Part shown: piece by piece, positions 11,501-24,400 of the stretch
How positions within the stretch are numbered: position 1 is the stretch's first letter
Layout of the letters: every line of letters begins with the position of its first letter
Source: Nymphaea colorata
Lineage: Eukaryota; Streptophyta; Magnoliopsida; Nymphaeales; Nymphaeaceae
Assembly (NCBI RefSeq): GCF_008831285.2
Contig: NC_045148.1
Coordinates: 14,178,802-14,238,801, forward strand
DNA length: 60,000 nucleotides
Reading direction: 5' to 3'
Notes under the pieces: model-generated
What the model saw: the letters and a program-made list of their open reading frames with translations, nothing else
The model's database searches: none
What the model was told of the DNA's origin: nothing
Program-made: the position numbers and the translations under genes

Positions 11501-14500
11501 GTGACATTCCAAGTGTACTTTGATCATCTTTAGTCATCAAAGCATCTTGCTTTTCTAACTTGACAACTTCAGGTTGCTCCACTTTCACATTATACCTCAG
11601 GCCCCTATCATCAACATAAGGGAGCCCCGCGTCAGACTTTGAAATTCCTTGAACTGTTTGTCTTGCATCATTTTCTGCCTGTTGGTGATGCTTCTGATTA
11701 GTGACATTGGCATTTCTTTTGCTCTCAAACTGTTGCTGCAGAAGTGTGCTCTTCCATGAAGAATCAGCCCCAAGCAGGGAGTAGTCCATCTGTAAACCAG
11801 CATGCTGTGGATGGATCCCATCTAAGCCAAGTTGCTCCTGCCTTGGCCGTTTTATCTCAAAGTTAGATGGCATCTGCATACCTTGACCCTCCCTCTTTGC
11901 AAGAGACGGTCTTGGATCTTTGTATGAATTTTGTAAGTCCTGTGCAGTTCCTGGAATGAAATTAGTATTAATTGCCGAGGCATTTGGAGAAGTAACATTT
12001 GAAGCCTGATCATGACCACTCTTGGAGTTGTTAATCATTGTTTGGTACTTGGGTTGCAAAGCCGCACCCATTGCCTGCCTAGAGAAATCCTGTCCAGTGC
12101 TTTGGATTCTAAAGGAAGGTGATGGAAGAGATTGTGCAGCAACATTGTAGGGAGGACGTTGAATAGCTGCATCAACTGAAGGCAGTACCAGCTGATTTTT
12201 ATCATTCTCGCCTACCCTTTCTATTGATACTTTCTTTCCATGAGATAGATTGTTAGACAGAACCTGAACTGAAGGTGCTTGCCGTGTTCTCTTCCGATGC
12301 AAACTCATACCTAGATTCAGCTGGAAATAGCTTAAACGTAAGGATTTAGGCAATCATTATTGTACCTGAAAGGCAGGGAAAAAATAAAGTATCAGACATC
12401 AGAGCTATACCTTGTTTTTCGCTGGGTCTGCACTAAGTCTGTCCAACAATGGAACAGGATCCAGATGGAGTTCTGGTTGCAATGCTTTCACTATTCGAGA
12501 CTCGACTTCCTATGTCCACAATCAAAGAGTTATATTCAAGATTCAAGTGTTTAGGGTGTAGTATTAATCTACCATTTATAAATACTAACCAGTAGATCAC
12601 CATAACTCCACGAGGTGGCTGTGATGGATGGCATGTCCTTCACAACATTTTCTGTTGACATCCGCAGACACACTCTCCGAACAATTGGAGAACCATCACC
12701 AGAGACAAAATTTCCTGGTGTTGTCACACATTTACGGTAATCTCGTACCTGAAATACAGCTTCTCTATTAATTACCAAACAATGATAAAGGACCACCATC
12801 TCAAAAGGCCCATTATTACAACCAAACATTTTGTGCTTGTTCTTTTACAGATGGCAAGTCAAAACAAGTTGTTCATGACTTCATTCAGTCAAGGAATATT
12901 TTGATGATTCTGATGGATGGATGGAGGCACGGAGAAAGAAATGGTATGGTAAATAGAAGAATGTCAACTTTATAGCAGCATATAGTAATCAATATGTGGC
13001 TATTCAATTATTCATCATTTCAAAGAATTGACACATATATCCCACAACTTCAGATTTAATATTTAAGATTAACTCCAGGACTTCAAAACAGAATTTTGTT
13101 CCGCACAGGGGTGAGACAAAACATAATCGGTGAAAGCCATTTGAAAAGAACCAGGTTAATACCAATCCATCTCTTCGAAGATGATCAATAGGGAATACCT
13201 CACTCCAAAGAGTCGATGATGCTGTTTTCAGCAGTTACAAACCTCAATTAAGTTGGATGAACGGACCTTGGACTAGTTAGGAAAGTTATGAATCTTGTGA
13301 GTCAGTACCTAGTGATAAATGGATCACTTATAAGTAATAAAGTATTTATAAGTGATAAAACTTATCGTTAGTGTACCAGGGATCAAAAGATTCACAACTT
13401 TCCTAACTAGTCCAAGGTCTAAATTAAATACCATTTGCTTCCTAGGAGAAGTAGAAAGAGGAAAAGGACTCCAATCCAGTAAACAACATTATCATTCATA
13501 GTCTCATAGCAAAAGCAGTTTGCACAGGGTAATACTACTTAAACCTACAGCTATCCGAAAGATCAGTTGTACAGTCATCAAAACGAAAAAAAATACGTAG
13601 CTTGTGGCTGGTTCGCTGACACGATAAGAGTTACAGATCCAAATAACAAGGTCTCAAGCCATTCAAATTTCTTCACTGATCATCTATGGGTAAAGTTGTC
13701 AATGACATTCTTAGTAATTAAAAGTGCTAGGCTAGCCGAGCTGGTGGTTCTCCATGAAGGCGTGCCCGGGAGGGCTCCTATGAGGGCCAAAAGAGGATGC
13801 AAAAGGAAAAACATGAGAAGGGACAAGGGTGATAAGGAGAAGGATAAAAAGTAAAAACAACAAAAGAAGGGAAAACGTAGAAGAAAAATAATGAAAACGG
13901 GTCAAAGTACAAGAAGAAGATAAGAGGAAGAAAGAAAATTAGAGCATTTTCTCTCTTTAGGTGCCTAGATGGTCCAGTCCAATGGAAAAGGTGGGCACTA
14001 GTGCCTACACGAGAAACAAGGCACATTTTGCCTTCTCAGATTACATTCCAGAAACACCATCAAAAGTGAAGCTAAAACAGTGAACAATATGAAGTAAGTT
14101 TCCTGAAGAGGTTATATCCATAACTCACCTCACAAAGAAGCTTTCCGTCAAGATACTTGCAGGGTATGTCGTCCAAAATGTCACCTGGCAAAAATCCACA
14201 CTCAATTGCCTGCAAGGGCAAGAAAAAAATTGAACTATACATTAAAACTCTGTCCAAAATTAGCAGAATCCTTGAACTAGAGTTAAAAGGAAGAATACAC
14301 GAGCCTTGCATTGTTGGGTGACATTCATTGTTGCAAAATTACAAAAACTATTTCAACGCACAAAATGTTTCATGTCTTTTTGGTTTCTCTAGTGTCCGCA
14401 ATGAGAGAAGTAATGTTTGCTACAAAGAGATTCTTAATACCATGCAAATGGCAAAGTTATGCATTTAAGAAAAAGATGAATATCAGATAAAAATGAAAAG

Positions 14501-15520
14501 CAAGACGAACAAGAAAAGCAGACAAGAGCAAACTCAACTTGAAAACATAAACGAGACATCCAGAATTCTTTAACAGATGACTCGGGCAATAATTTAGTCT
14601 AGCCGCGGTTTGCCTCTCTTATTTATTCAAAATATGGAAAAACATTAGAAAGCGGAAATTTACCATGGTAGTATGCATGCAGTAATGATAACCCACTTAC
14701 CGAGAAAAGAGTCTCGCAGACCCTATTATAAGGATAAAGCAATTTCGGTGCATCTTGAAGCAGGGGCAGAGGCTTTCCCTTCTGAAATTGATGATACGTC
14801 AGTACCTTCCAATCTAATAACAGGTAACAGACACAATTCTACCAATCAAACAACAAAACTACAGTAAGCATTCATCTAACCTCAGATGGTGTCCCCATGG
14901 AAAATCCATTTGGGAAAAGGTTCAGGGAGAAGGATACTTCTTGCTCTAGAGAGGGAAAACAATGACAAAGTTAGTGGACCACAAGAAAGATTGGGAATAA
15001 TTGGTATTAAAATAAAAGAAATTCACCTGGATCAGCTGGGCAGATTTCAGAACCATTGGATAAAATTGATTGGGCAGAATTCGGAACATTTACATCAGAA
15101 GCACGAAGCTGCAAAAAGGGGACATCGTTCGATCGTTCGTGATAGTTAGAGCGTGCCGCTAAACTAATTTTCAAAACTGATATTCTAAATAAGATTCGTA
15201 AAACATGCCCCAAAAAGAAACAGAAACATCTCAGCATCTGATGCACAAAGTCTGAAAGAATTAAGGGACATCGCAAGCAGCTCAACACTCGAGGGCACAC
15301 AACCAGACAACAGAAACGATCCAGCGTGCAAAACGAAGAAAATTAAGACGGAATTCACCAAAACCCGAGTAGTTACCTCGGTCTTCAGCCTTTTCTCAGG
15401 AACGTACGGATCATCACCCTCCTTCGAGTGGTCGCTTACGTCTCCGCCCGAAGTTCCCAATGGAGCCGGCTTTGGCCGGAACCGAGTTCCCTTCTTCGAC
15501 ACTTTGAAGGAAATCCCCAT
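8590..15520 (-). CDS. PHL: SPT20-domain nuclear protein, PHL-like (PHYTOCHROME-DEPENDENT LATE-FLOWERING)
   Basis: Spt20 is a structural subunit of the SAGA co-activator; Arabidopsis PHL (At1g72390, about 1325 aa) is reported to act with phyB and CONSTANS in flowering. Exons: 15520-15377, 15108-15027, 14945-14881, 14781-14701, 14209-14129, 12748-12590, 12509-12411, 12320-10993, 10755-10529, 10445-10288, 10204-10166, 10065-8590. They give 1312 codons with consistent phases. The start MGISFKVSKKGTRFRPK matches the family N-terminus. Residues about 77-237 are the SPT20 domain: VSFSLNLFPNGFSMGTPSE, LLYPYNRVCETLFS, AIECGFLPGDILDDIPCKY, VRDYRKC, then a segment ending LQPELHLDPVPLLDRLS. After this come a basic stretch (LHRKRTRQ), a long low-complexity region with IERFSKLEAVVQRYG near 665-680, and a second conserved block (about 690-821). 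The last exon is rich in Gln, Met, Gly and Pro with poly-Q runs. Intron 5 contains a long hairpin. Confidence 0.93.
13264..13419. repeat. inverted repeat forming a long hairpin in PHL intron 5 (MITE-like)
   Basis: The left arm 13264-13296 and right arm 13387-13419 are reverse complements over 33 bases with one or two mismatches (both arms begin GACCTTGGACTAGTTAGG when read inward). The 90-base loop contains a smaller inverted pair, CACTTATAA and TTATAAGTG. This is the shape of a small foldback transposon. No convincing target duplication was found. Confidence 0.8.
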
Positions 15521-15730
15521 TTCCAACAATGGAGAAAGAAGGATTGAATTGAACAGATCAAAAGCGTCAGACCCCGACCATCTTTACATCGGATAGAGAA
15601 ATAGATAGAGAGAGGTGTTCTAGGGTTTCGCCAAGACAGGGAGAACGAGCAGGTTCCTCAAAGGCTCGAGGACGACCAATGACCATGGGGAAAGAGGGCC
15701 CGGGACGAAAGGTTTTAGCCTGAAGTCGAT
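15521..15730 (-). promoter_or_regulatory. leader and proximal promoter of the PHL-like gene
   Basis: The purine-rich (CT-rich on the coding strand) stretch upstream of the ATG at 15520 carries TAGGGTTT at 15621-15628, which reads as the telo-box core AAACCCTA on the coding strand. No TATA box was identified. The transcription start is inferred only from composition. Confidence 0.4.
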
Positions 15731-18403
15731 ATATTACCGGTAGCGCCCTTGCGGTGAAGGTACAATTTCAAGACTAGAAGACACGCGACCAATAATCCAC
15801 AAAATGTAATAATCCTTTATAAAAGTTAACAGAAATGACCGGACGCTGTTGGATGGCTACATAACTACTAAGTTCCCGCTGCTAAATATGCGGTGTAGCA
15901 ATCATTTATGTTACTTTTAACAATGGTTTATAATGCTTTAGTAACTGATTTTAATTATTTTGCTGTCTAAAACCGTCCAGCAACCGGCTTAGTTCAATTC
16001 CCCATTCTATAAAATATTGAAATACGTAAAGTCTATAAATTATATTAACAAAATTTAAAACTACTCGGTTCATCGTGTCCAATTTCAAAAAAAAAAAAAA
16101 AAAAAAAAAGAGCTGCAGGTCTGCGTGTTGCATTGGTAACATAACGGTGTCACAAAAGGTTGTATTATGTTCCAAAATAAAAGTACATACTCCATCTCCT
16201 TGCGCCATATGATACGTTAGAATTTTAGACGGATGGACTTTATAAATAGTTTTTACATGTATCACGAAATCAATTTTTCCAATGATCAAAAGGCTTGTCT
16301 AGACTACCGTATAGGCCGGCACTGCCTGACGCATGTACAGGATTAGGCTTAGAATGGTTAATATCCGTATGGCTTAGAGTTTGCAGCCTTAAAAAATACA
16401 CCATAAGATTCCAACTGCTAACGATAGTTGCCCACGACTCGCGTTCTAGGACAAGCTCCTGAATCATCGTTCAATGCATCAAAACAGTACATTGATAATG
16501 TCATAATTGACAAGAGAACTAGTTTGCTATTTTGATGGCTGGACGTAAAATCCTGGGGTGGCTTCGAAATTTTCACGCCTGCTTCTCCCAAACCCTCATT
16601 TTCTTTCGAGTTTCTCTCTCCGGCCTCCAGAAAGCCATCGGCCGCCCCAATGGCCAGCAATCTAACACGCTAGTATCACAACGTCCGACCGAAGGTATGT
16701 TTATTTCCTTTATTTATTTATTTATTTATTTTTTTTTAACTTTCTCTCGACTTTTGCCTTTTGGCAAACACAAACAGGTTACAACGTCCAGTGAAACGAT
16801 GACCACCTACAACCCTTTCCGGTGAGGCCACCCGTGCCTCGGAGAACCCAGCATGCTGCCTAGGGTGTCCTTGAGGCTGACACAAAGAATCTTCGTTCAG
16901 GTAAGGTTTACTGTGCAAACAGTGAACCACAGGTTTAAACAAGTGGGAGCCGACCTTGTAAAACCTGACTCAAGCTCGAGCTGAGAAATATATGAGTTGA
17001 GTTGATTGAGCTAGAATGCCAGATCGGATGGGACCCTGATAGGGCAATGCATCACTCATGAGAGACTCGGCAACTGAGCTGAGAACCCGAAACCATTTAC
17101 ATCCAGGCTCCAGCGTCGTTTTATCATGGGAAAGAAAAAATTAAGAATTGTTTTACCAGTTAACAAAGATAGAAATAGCGAAGTCATTCCTCGATACGCA
17201 AAACTAGACTCCAAAAGTTGCCACGAGAGAACCATCGGTGATGGTGATGCTCATGCAGTAATGCAGAAATGATTACCCGAATATTACAATACATTTACAA
17301 GGAAACATTGTATGAAAACCAATTCAAACTAATGTTTGACCAAATATATACAAACCTCATGAGAAGCAAGCACCAAAAAAAAAAAAAAAGAGTAACATAA
17401 TTTTCTTCCCTGCCACTCCGCCCCATGAGCTTCCACACGGCGTTCGTTCGTAATGCATAGCTGCCAGGGGTAAACCCAGGGGTTTTCACCTTCCAGTGAT
17501 GCCCGTAAATGGCATATATATTACTTTGGACAGTTATTCTCAAAGAAAACTAACAGCAACATCCCTCGAAGCTAAAATTGAAATTCAAGCGGACGAAGAT
17601 TTGCTGTATTGGAGACAAAACGGAAATATTGCAGCTATTTCCAAAGCAATCTGAAGTTACCAACCAGGTTACGAATGAGTTCCTACAACACAAAAGGAAG
17701 TACTTTCCAAGTGAATGCCAGAATGGAATTTAGAGTAATATCAGTCGGGCATTATCACACAGAAAGAAGGTTGTAATCTTACATCACATGGACATACCTG
17801 AAAGGACACCACCCCCGTGGGAACATATGGACACAGGTGCAGGACATGGCACTGTTTTACACTTTTTAGCCTATCTTGCTATTATTTTCTTTAGCAATTT
17901 GTATTTTATAAATATACAAATGAACAAACATGTCTGCTTAAAATATACAACTAAATTGCATAGCCATCTGGTGTTTGTCCAGCCTTCAACCAAAGAAATG
18001 AGCTAGGAGGGCCTAAACCTATAGGATTGGAAAAGAACATTCAAACTTGACACATGGATCAATAGGAAGGTTTTAAAATCAACAGATCAATTCAGTGAAA
18101 ACTAGGGGAGTTGTTAAATACACACTGCGCATCAGATTTTGATATTATATTCAACCTCTAAAATTTGGCCGTCCAAGCTCATCCATAGAATCAGATCTGA
18201 AAATATTGGCCAGAATTCCTGCCAGACAGCCAAAACCACACATCACCAAACTATGGTATCTGTTTTAAGGTGTACATTATGTTTTTATATAACTAATAAA
18301 TTTGAAATTAAATATTCTTCATACGAAAAGAAAGGTTAGGGCATCAAACATTACCTCAACTGGGCACTTCATGATAACACATAACTATAAATGTCATAAG
18401 TTA
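15731..18403. other. non-coding region between PHL and NUP107
   Basis: No gene is supported. It holds a run of about 23 A at 16087-16109, a GC-richer stretch at 16533-16700 with a donor-like end, and, next to NUP107, the probable 3' untranslated region of that gene (up to about 18403). The remainder shows no recognisable structure. Confidence 0.5.
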
Positions 18404-21400
18404 TCAAGGACTTGTCAATGGCTCTTCTTGAGCTTCCATTTGCAATATTGCATACTCCCTTTCAAACAATAGAAATTCCTGGACAAACAATACATTTATC
18501 AGTAAAATAACCTGAACAATCTGAAGTTACACAGTAGAAAAAAAATTGTAATGGAATTCCCATATTTCCACCATTCAAGTTGCATGATCATTTATATTAT
18601 AGAAATTAATTAGAAAGCAGTTTTGACTATATGACGAAAGAAAAATAGTAAAAGAAGATGGTGCTGGTACAAGAAATAGTAACTGTAATAAAGTACAGCT
18701 AAATGGGATGGAAGACATCTTAACACCAGATTGATCATTCCAACCAAGAATAGGGTAGTGCATGAGATGGACTAGTTCACAAGCACCACTAGCAGAGCAA
18801 CATCAAAGACCCATTAGATGCTTGTATATCATATCAATATAAAGTGGCCAAATCAGAATTAAAATGGCATCTTTGTCTTTATCTTGTGGCATCTTATACA
18901 TTTTTAAACTTAACCAAGAATCGGACAGCAAAGCAGATGAACTAGCTAACAAGCAACACCAGTAGATCAAACATCAATGAGCCACCGCATGCATGTGTAC
19001 CATAGTCATTATTATCAAGTAGCCAACTAAGGTTTCAAATGGTGATCTTTATCCTCATGGCAAATAATGCTTTTTAAACAAAAATAAGAGAGAGGTATCT
19101 TTGACTTAGACAAGGCAGCTTCTCTTCCTTCTCCAGTGACGTTATTAACAAAAAAAAAAAAAGAATCAATTTTTCCTCAACAGTTCAAGCTTGAAAACTG
19201 ATCAACTGAGCGCAGGTCAAGTTCAATAACAATGCTAGAGTGTGTAGCTATGTGACCTTTAACATGATTTAACTTTTGAAGTACAGTTTGGTTCAGCCAA
19301 ACAGAGAAGATCGTGCACTTTCTGTTTTTGGATGGAAGTACTTCTCATCAGTCAGGGCTGCATATGCAAAAAGCCCACATCGCCCAACAATTATATTATT
19401 CAAATGAAGACCTAAAATTAGGTGAACTTGTTAATAGAAGTTAAGATGATTTGTTCTAATTTCTCATACAAAAGAAAGTAGTATAGACAACGGGCATCTT
19501 CAAACATGCAAGTAGCCATAAAATGAAACGAATCACTCGTAGAAAATAAAAATAAGTTGAAAAAAACAGGGTAGATGGACTTTCCAAAAGAAAAAACAAA
19601 TTACTGCATATGATTAGAGGAATCTAAGTTACATAATCAACAATTGGAATGACCGAAACAGTAGGGAAGAAAAAAATAAACTTCTTCTGGAGATCAAATG
19701 GCATGCTACAAACAGACCTGCAATTGAAGGGGGCTGAACAACGGAAGCAATGCTGACTGAGATGAGGCAACTAGATCAATTAATTCATCATGGCTCGATA
19801 AAAATTTTCCTGATTCAGCAAGTGATACATAAACCTGCAGAAAAAAGGATTGTCAATAAAGAGTTCACCAATATCACTCAAACTTCCAAGGTTAAAGAAC
19901 TGAAAGAATGTGTATCTAAACAAAAAAAAAAAGGAGAAAGTGAAGCAGGAAGCCAATGTGCAATAAGTGCAATAGGAGTTAAGTGCAAGCCCATTAGCAA
20001 AAAGCAACTTGCAGATAAACCAGGACACATCTGAAGAAGACATTTCCAAGTAAGCTTGAATAAGTAGAAGATGTGAAAGCATGACTTTTTAGAAAAATAA
20101 ACATGCATTACATCAAAAGAAGAAACCTCTCAGCGCTTGTAGCTAAAAAGAAATTTGCTTCCTGTTCTTGCTGCTAAAGTAAAATCTTAGCCAGCACTGC
20201 AGATTGTCTACACAAAAGAAAAGGAGCATTTTAAAAAACATGCTACCCTTTTGAGGGAATAATAATATCAAGCTTGTTGAATTAGAAGAGTTTATGTTTC
20301 TAGGTGGTTCTTTGCAATATTTAATAGTTATGAGGTGTCTTTAAACATTCCTCTATTTTCTGTTGATGTACTTTGTAAATCTCTCTTCAACCCTAATCTC
20401 TTTATTACGGAGATTAGGGTTAATGAATGAAGTAACGTTTCTCTCTCTAAGGCTGCCAGCTGTGACATGGTATCAGAGCCGGCGATCTCCACCCTTCTCC
20501 GCCGGCGACCCCTTCTCTCTTCCTCTCTCATCTCTTCCCACTTCTTCTCTTCCTCTATCCTTCCTTTCTCTCTTCTCTCTGTTGATCGAAAGACAGTGAA
20601 GCAGCGTGAAAGGGGAACCTAATCACATGTGAGAGGTATTTGTGATTAGGTCCCCAACGTGGATGTAGTGGAGCGTACGCAACTACGTGGGAGTTGCAGT
20701 GGAAAGTTGTAAGTCAGATCTAGCTTCGTGGATGAATAGCAGCACATGGACTCCATTATTATTCAGATCTAGGCTCATGGAAAAGTAGCTGCATGTGGAT
20801 TCAGTTCAGATCTGGGCTCGTGGAAGATTAAATGCACGTGGACCATATTCTTATCATATTTTTAATGACTGTGGAAAAGTGGCGGCAAGTGGAGTAGCTG
20901 CACATTGGGTATATTTTTTTTATTAGATTGAATGTCTGTTTTATAATCTGGTGGACTGATTTGGAAGCTTGGTAGACTGTTTTGAACAGCAGGTTCATAT
21001 ATTCCTGTTCATTTTTTGATTGTTGTGATTGGTTGACTGATTTGAACAACAAAGTTTTTTTTTATATGCATATGTGGATAAGTAGAAGCCTGGTGGCCTG
21101 TTTTGAACAAGAAGTTCACATATTCTTGTTCATTTATTGATTGTTGTGATTGGTGGACTGATTTACTGAGCAACATGTTCACAAAAATTCTTTTTAAGGA
21201 CTGCTTTTGGTGCGAGAAAATATATATGTATATCTGCCTAAGTTTTCTCAAGTTGATTGCTGCACGCTATACTCTTGATTGTATCATAGTGCAACCAGAT
21301 TAAGATCACATTGTCAAGTCGTGCACTATGGCCGCTGAAGGCAAGACAGAGACGCAGTATGAGCATAAGAACACAGGCAATCTCTTTTCTTATGGCTCTA

Positions 21401-24400
21401 CTGTAAAGTTAGATGCTCCCAAGTTGGAAGACAGATATTGGGATAAGCTTGGTCGTCCTTCCGCTATACCCCTAGGAAAAGGTGTTGCATCTGAGCAGGG
21501 CAAGAATTCATTACAGTCTCCTATTGGATCTATCCAAGCAGCTTCATCAGTAGTAGAGGGGTCTTTACCTTCTTCCAATCCTGAGACTGTGACTGTGAAT
21601 ATCAACAACTCAGAGTATGAGGAGTTCTTAGCACACAGATCTACTCAATCGTCAGCCTCTATAGTTATGATAGACAGTGCTATGTCTGTTGATACTGCTC
21701 CACATGATACAGGTACTACTTGGATTATTGATTCAAAAGCATCGAGACACTTTTGTAGTAGGCCTTGTATGTTTATCGTGCTACACTCATTACCTCAGAC
21801 ACGTCATGTGAGACATGCAGATGGTGGTAGATGGTCTCCTATTACGGGTTATGGAGATATTAAGATTTTTCAGTCTATGACAATTCCTAATGTGTTATAT
21901 GCTCCTAAGTTTTGCACCAATCTTCTTTTATCAGTTGGACAATTGATTAATGATTTACATTGTTGTGTTACATTTGACTCTGGTGTATGTTCATTTCAGG
22001 ACTTGCAAATTGGGAAGACGATTGGTGAAGGCTAAGAGAAAGGGGGCATCTACTTTCCGTCTGATTCTGTGGGTATTGCAATTGTCTCGACTTCTTCATT
22101 GTCCTCCTCCTTCCAGTGGCATCTCAGACTTGGTCATCCATCTGTCTCCAAGCTCCGTCACATACTTCCTCATCTATCAGTTCCAGAGTCATTCCAGTGT
22201 GAGGCCTGTCAACTTGGCAAGCACACCCGTAGCAGTTATTCATCGAGTCTTAGTCCGTCCAGTTGTGGACTATTTGATCTTCTTCACGTTGATGTGTGGG
22301 GTCCTCGCAGAGTTGCTAGTAGGTCTAGATTTTGTTATTTCCTTGTCATTGTTGATGATTATTCTCGAGTCACTTGGGTTTTTCTTTTGAAAGAAAGGTC
22401 TGAGGTCATATGTACACTCAAGAACCTTATTATTGAAATAAAGACCCAGTTTGGTATTCTTGTTAAAAGTGTTCGCATTGATAATGCTCTTGAGTTCAAG
22501 GCATCTACCTTAATGAAATTTTACTCATGGCATTTCTCCTCAATTTACTTGTCCTCACACCTCTCAGCAAAATGGAGTAGCTGAGCGGAAACATCGCCAA
22601 CTTTTAAATGTGGCACGCTCCCTAATGCTTCATACTAATCTACCTGCATATTTTTTGGGAGATGTCATCCTCACTGTCTGTTACTTGACCAACTGTTTAC
22701 CCTCATCCTCCATTGACAACAAGGTTCCCATTAAACTTGTGCACCCACAACGATCCTTGTTTCCAGTAGCTCCCAAAGTATTTGGTTGCACATGCTTCGT
22801 TCACATACTTGGACTCACACGTGATAAATTAGGTGCCCAAGCCATTAAGTGTGTCTTTATTGGCTATTCCAGAAATCATAAAGGTTACAAATGCTTTGAC
22901 CACTCAAAAAGAGTATATCAGTGCGGATGTGACATTCTTTAAGTCTCAGCCTTATTATAGTTCCTCACCTACCTCACCTGAGCTGCCATTGTCATCTGAC
23001 CCACTACCTATTCCTCATATTTCTTTGGAGTCATTTCCTTACGAGTCTCCTTCTAGGCTGTGTCACCAGGGTGCGGCAGAAATGGACCCGCACCCGCGTG
23101 ACGTGGGTGCTGATTCGGGTGTGGGTGCAACCTAGATTCGCACCCAAACCGCACCGTAAAAAGAGAGGGCAGCGGTATGGAGAGGGAGAGAGTGTGGGAA
23201 AGAGACACGAATTGGGGGAAAGGGAGCGGGAGAGCAAGGTTGAGGGGGGATGAACGCCAAAGGAAGAGAGGGTAAGTGAGGATGGGAGGAAGAGAGGTGA
23301 GGACGGGAGGAAGAGAGGGCTCGAGCGAGGGGGAAACAGTTGGGAGAGGGAGGAAGAGCAGGGCTGTTCATGAGCGAGTTCGAGCCGAGCTTGGCCAGCT
23401 CGAGCTCGACTCGACTAAAATTACTCGAGCTCGAACTCGACTCAAGCTCGAGTCAAGCTTCTTACAGCAAGCTCGAGCTCGACTCGATTAACCCGATTTA
23501 GCTCGACAACTTGTTTACCATTTAAGCTCATTTAACTTTAGCTCGTTTAGCTCGAGCTCGACTCGCGTAACAGCAAAACAGAGTAACAGCAAAACAGAGA
23601 TGAAAAAAAATCACACGACAATAACAGCAAAACAAAGATGAAAAACAGAGATGAAAACACCAAAAACAACATTACATGTAAAAACAGAGATGTAATCAGT
23701 CCACATTACATGTAAAAACAACACACGAAAACGAGAAGAACAAATTTACTATCAATAACAACAAAATAGAAAACACCACAAGATTCAAAGCAATAAACCA
23801 AAAAAAAAAAACGAGGGAGAAGATAAACCCTAACCGAGGAGTCTGGGACAAAGGTCGCGCGTCACTGACCATGCAAACGAGACCCAGGTGCTTGAAGAAG
23901 GGGGAAATCACCGACCACGCAAAGGAGACCCAGGCGCTTGAAGAAGGGGGAAAATCACCGACCACGCAAGCGAGACCCAGGCGCTTGAAGAAGGGGGAAA
24001 AAAATGAAAACCCAACAGAAGAAGAACCGATTCAAGAAGAAGAAGAAGAAGAAGAAGAAGAAAACCTATCGCCCGCCGCCCTGCCGGCTGCTGCGCTTCG
24101 CGGCTTCACCCCATCGGCCTTCCCCTTCTAGATGGAACATGGTCGAATCACAAGGGCGCTTCTCTCGTGACCTCGTCTGGTCTGGTGGTCGACGGAAACG
24201 GAAGAGGGAAGACATTTTGCGGTCGATGGAAGAGGAGAAATCGAGAATAGAGAGAAAGGCTTTCGACGTTTCGTTTTTACTTTTAACCTTAAACCGGTGA
24301 ACCGGTTTCATGAACCGGTTTGTACGAGTCGAGTCAAGTTTATACGAGTCGAGTTCATGCAACTCGAACTCGATTAGTTAAACGAGTCGACTCGTCAACT

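Noticed and set aside
16087-16109. Run of about 23 A considered as the tail of a retrocopy
   Set aside because: The sequence on either side shows no coding text or target duplication.
20468-20481. tRNA-like sequence TGGTATCAGAGCC (also 38936)
   Set aside because: It is the retrotransposon primer-binding site; no tRNA gene body is present.
23867-24005. Regular repeats of 46-47 bp considered as a CRISPR-like array
   Set aside because: Units are directly adjacent without spacers, in plant DNA, inside a transposon.
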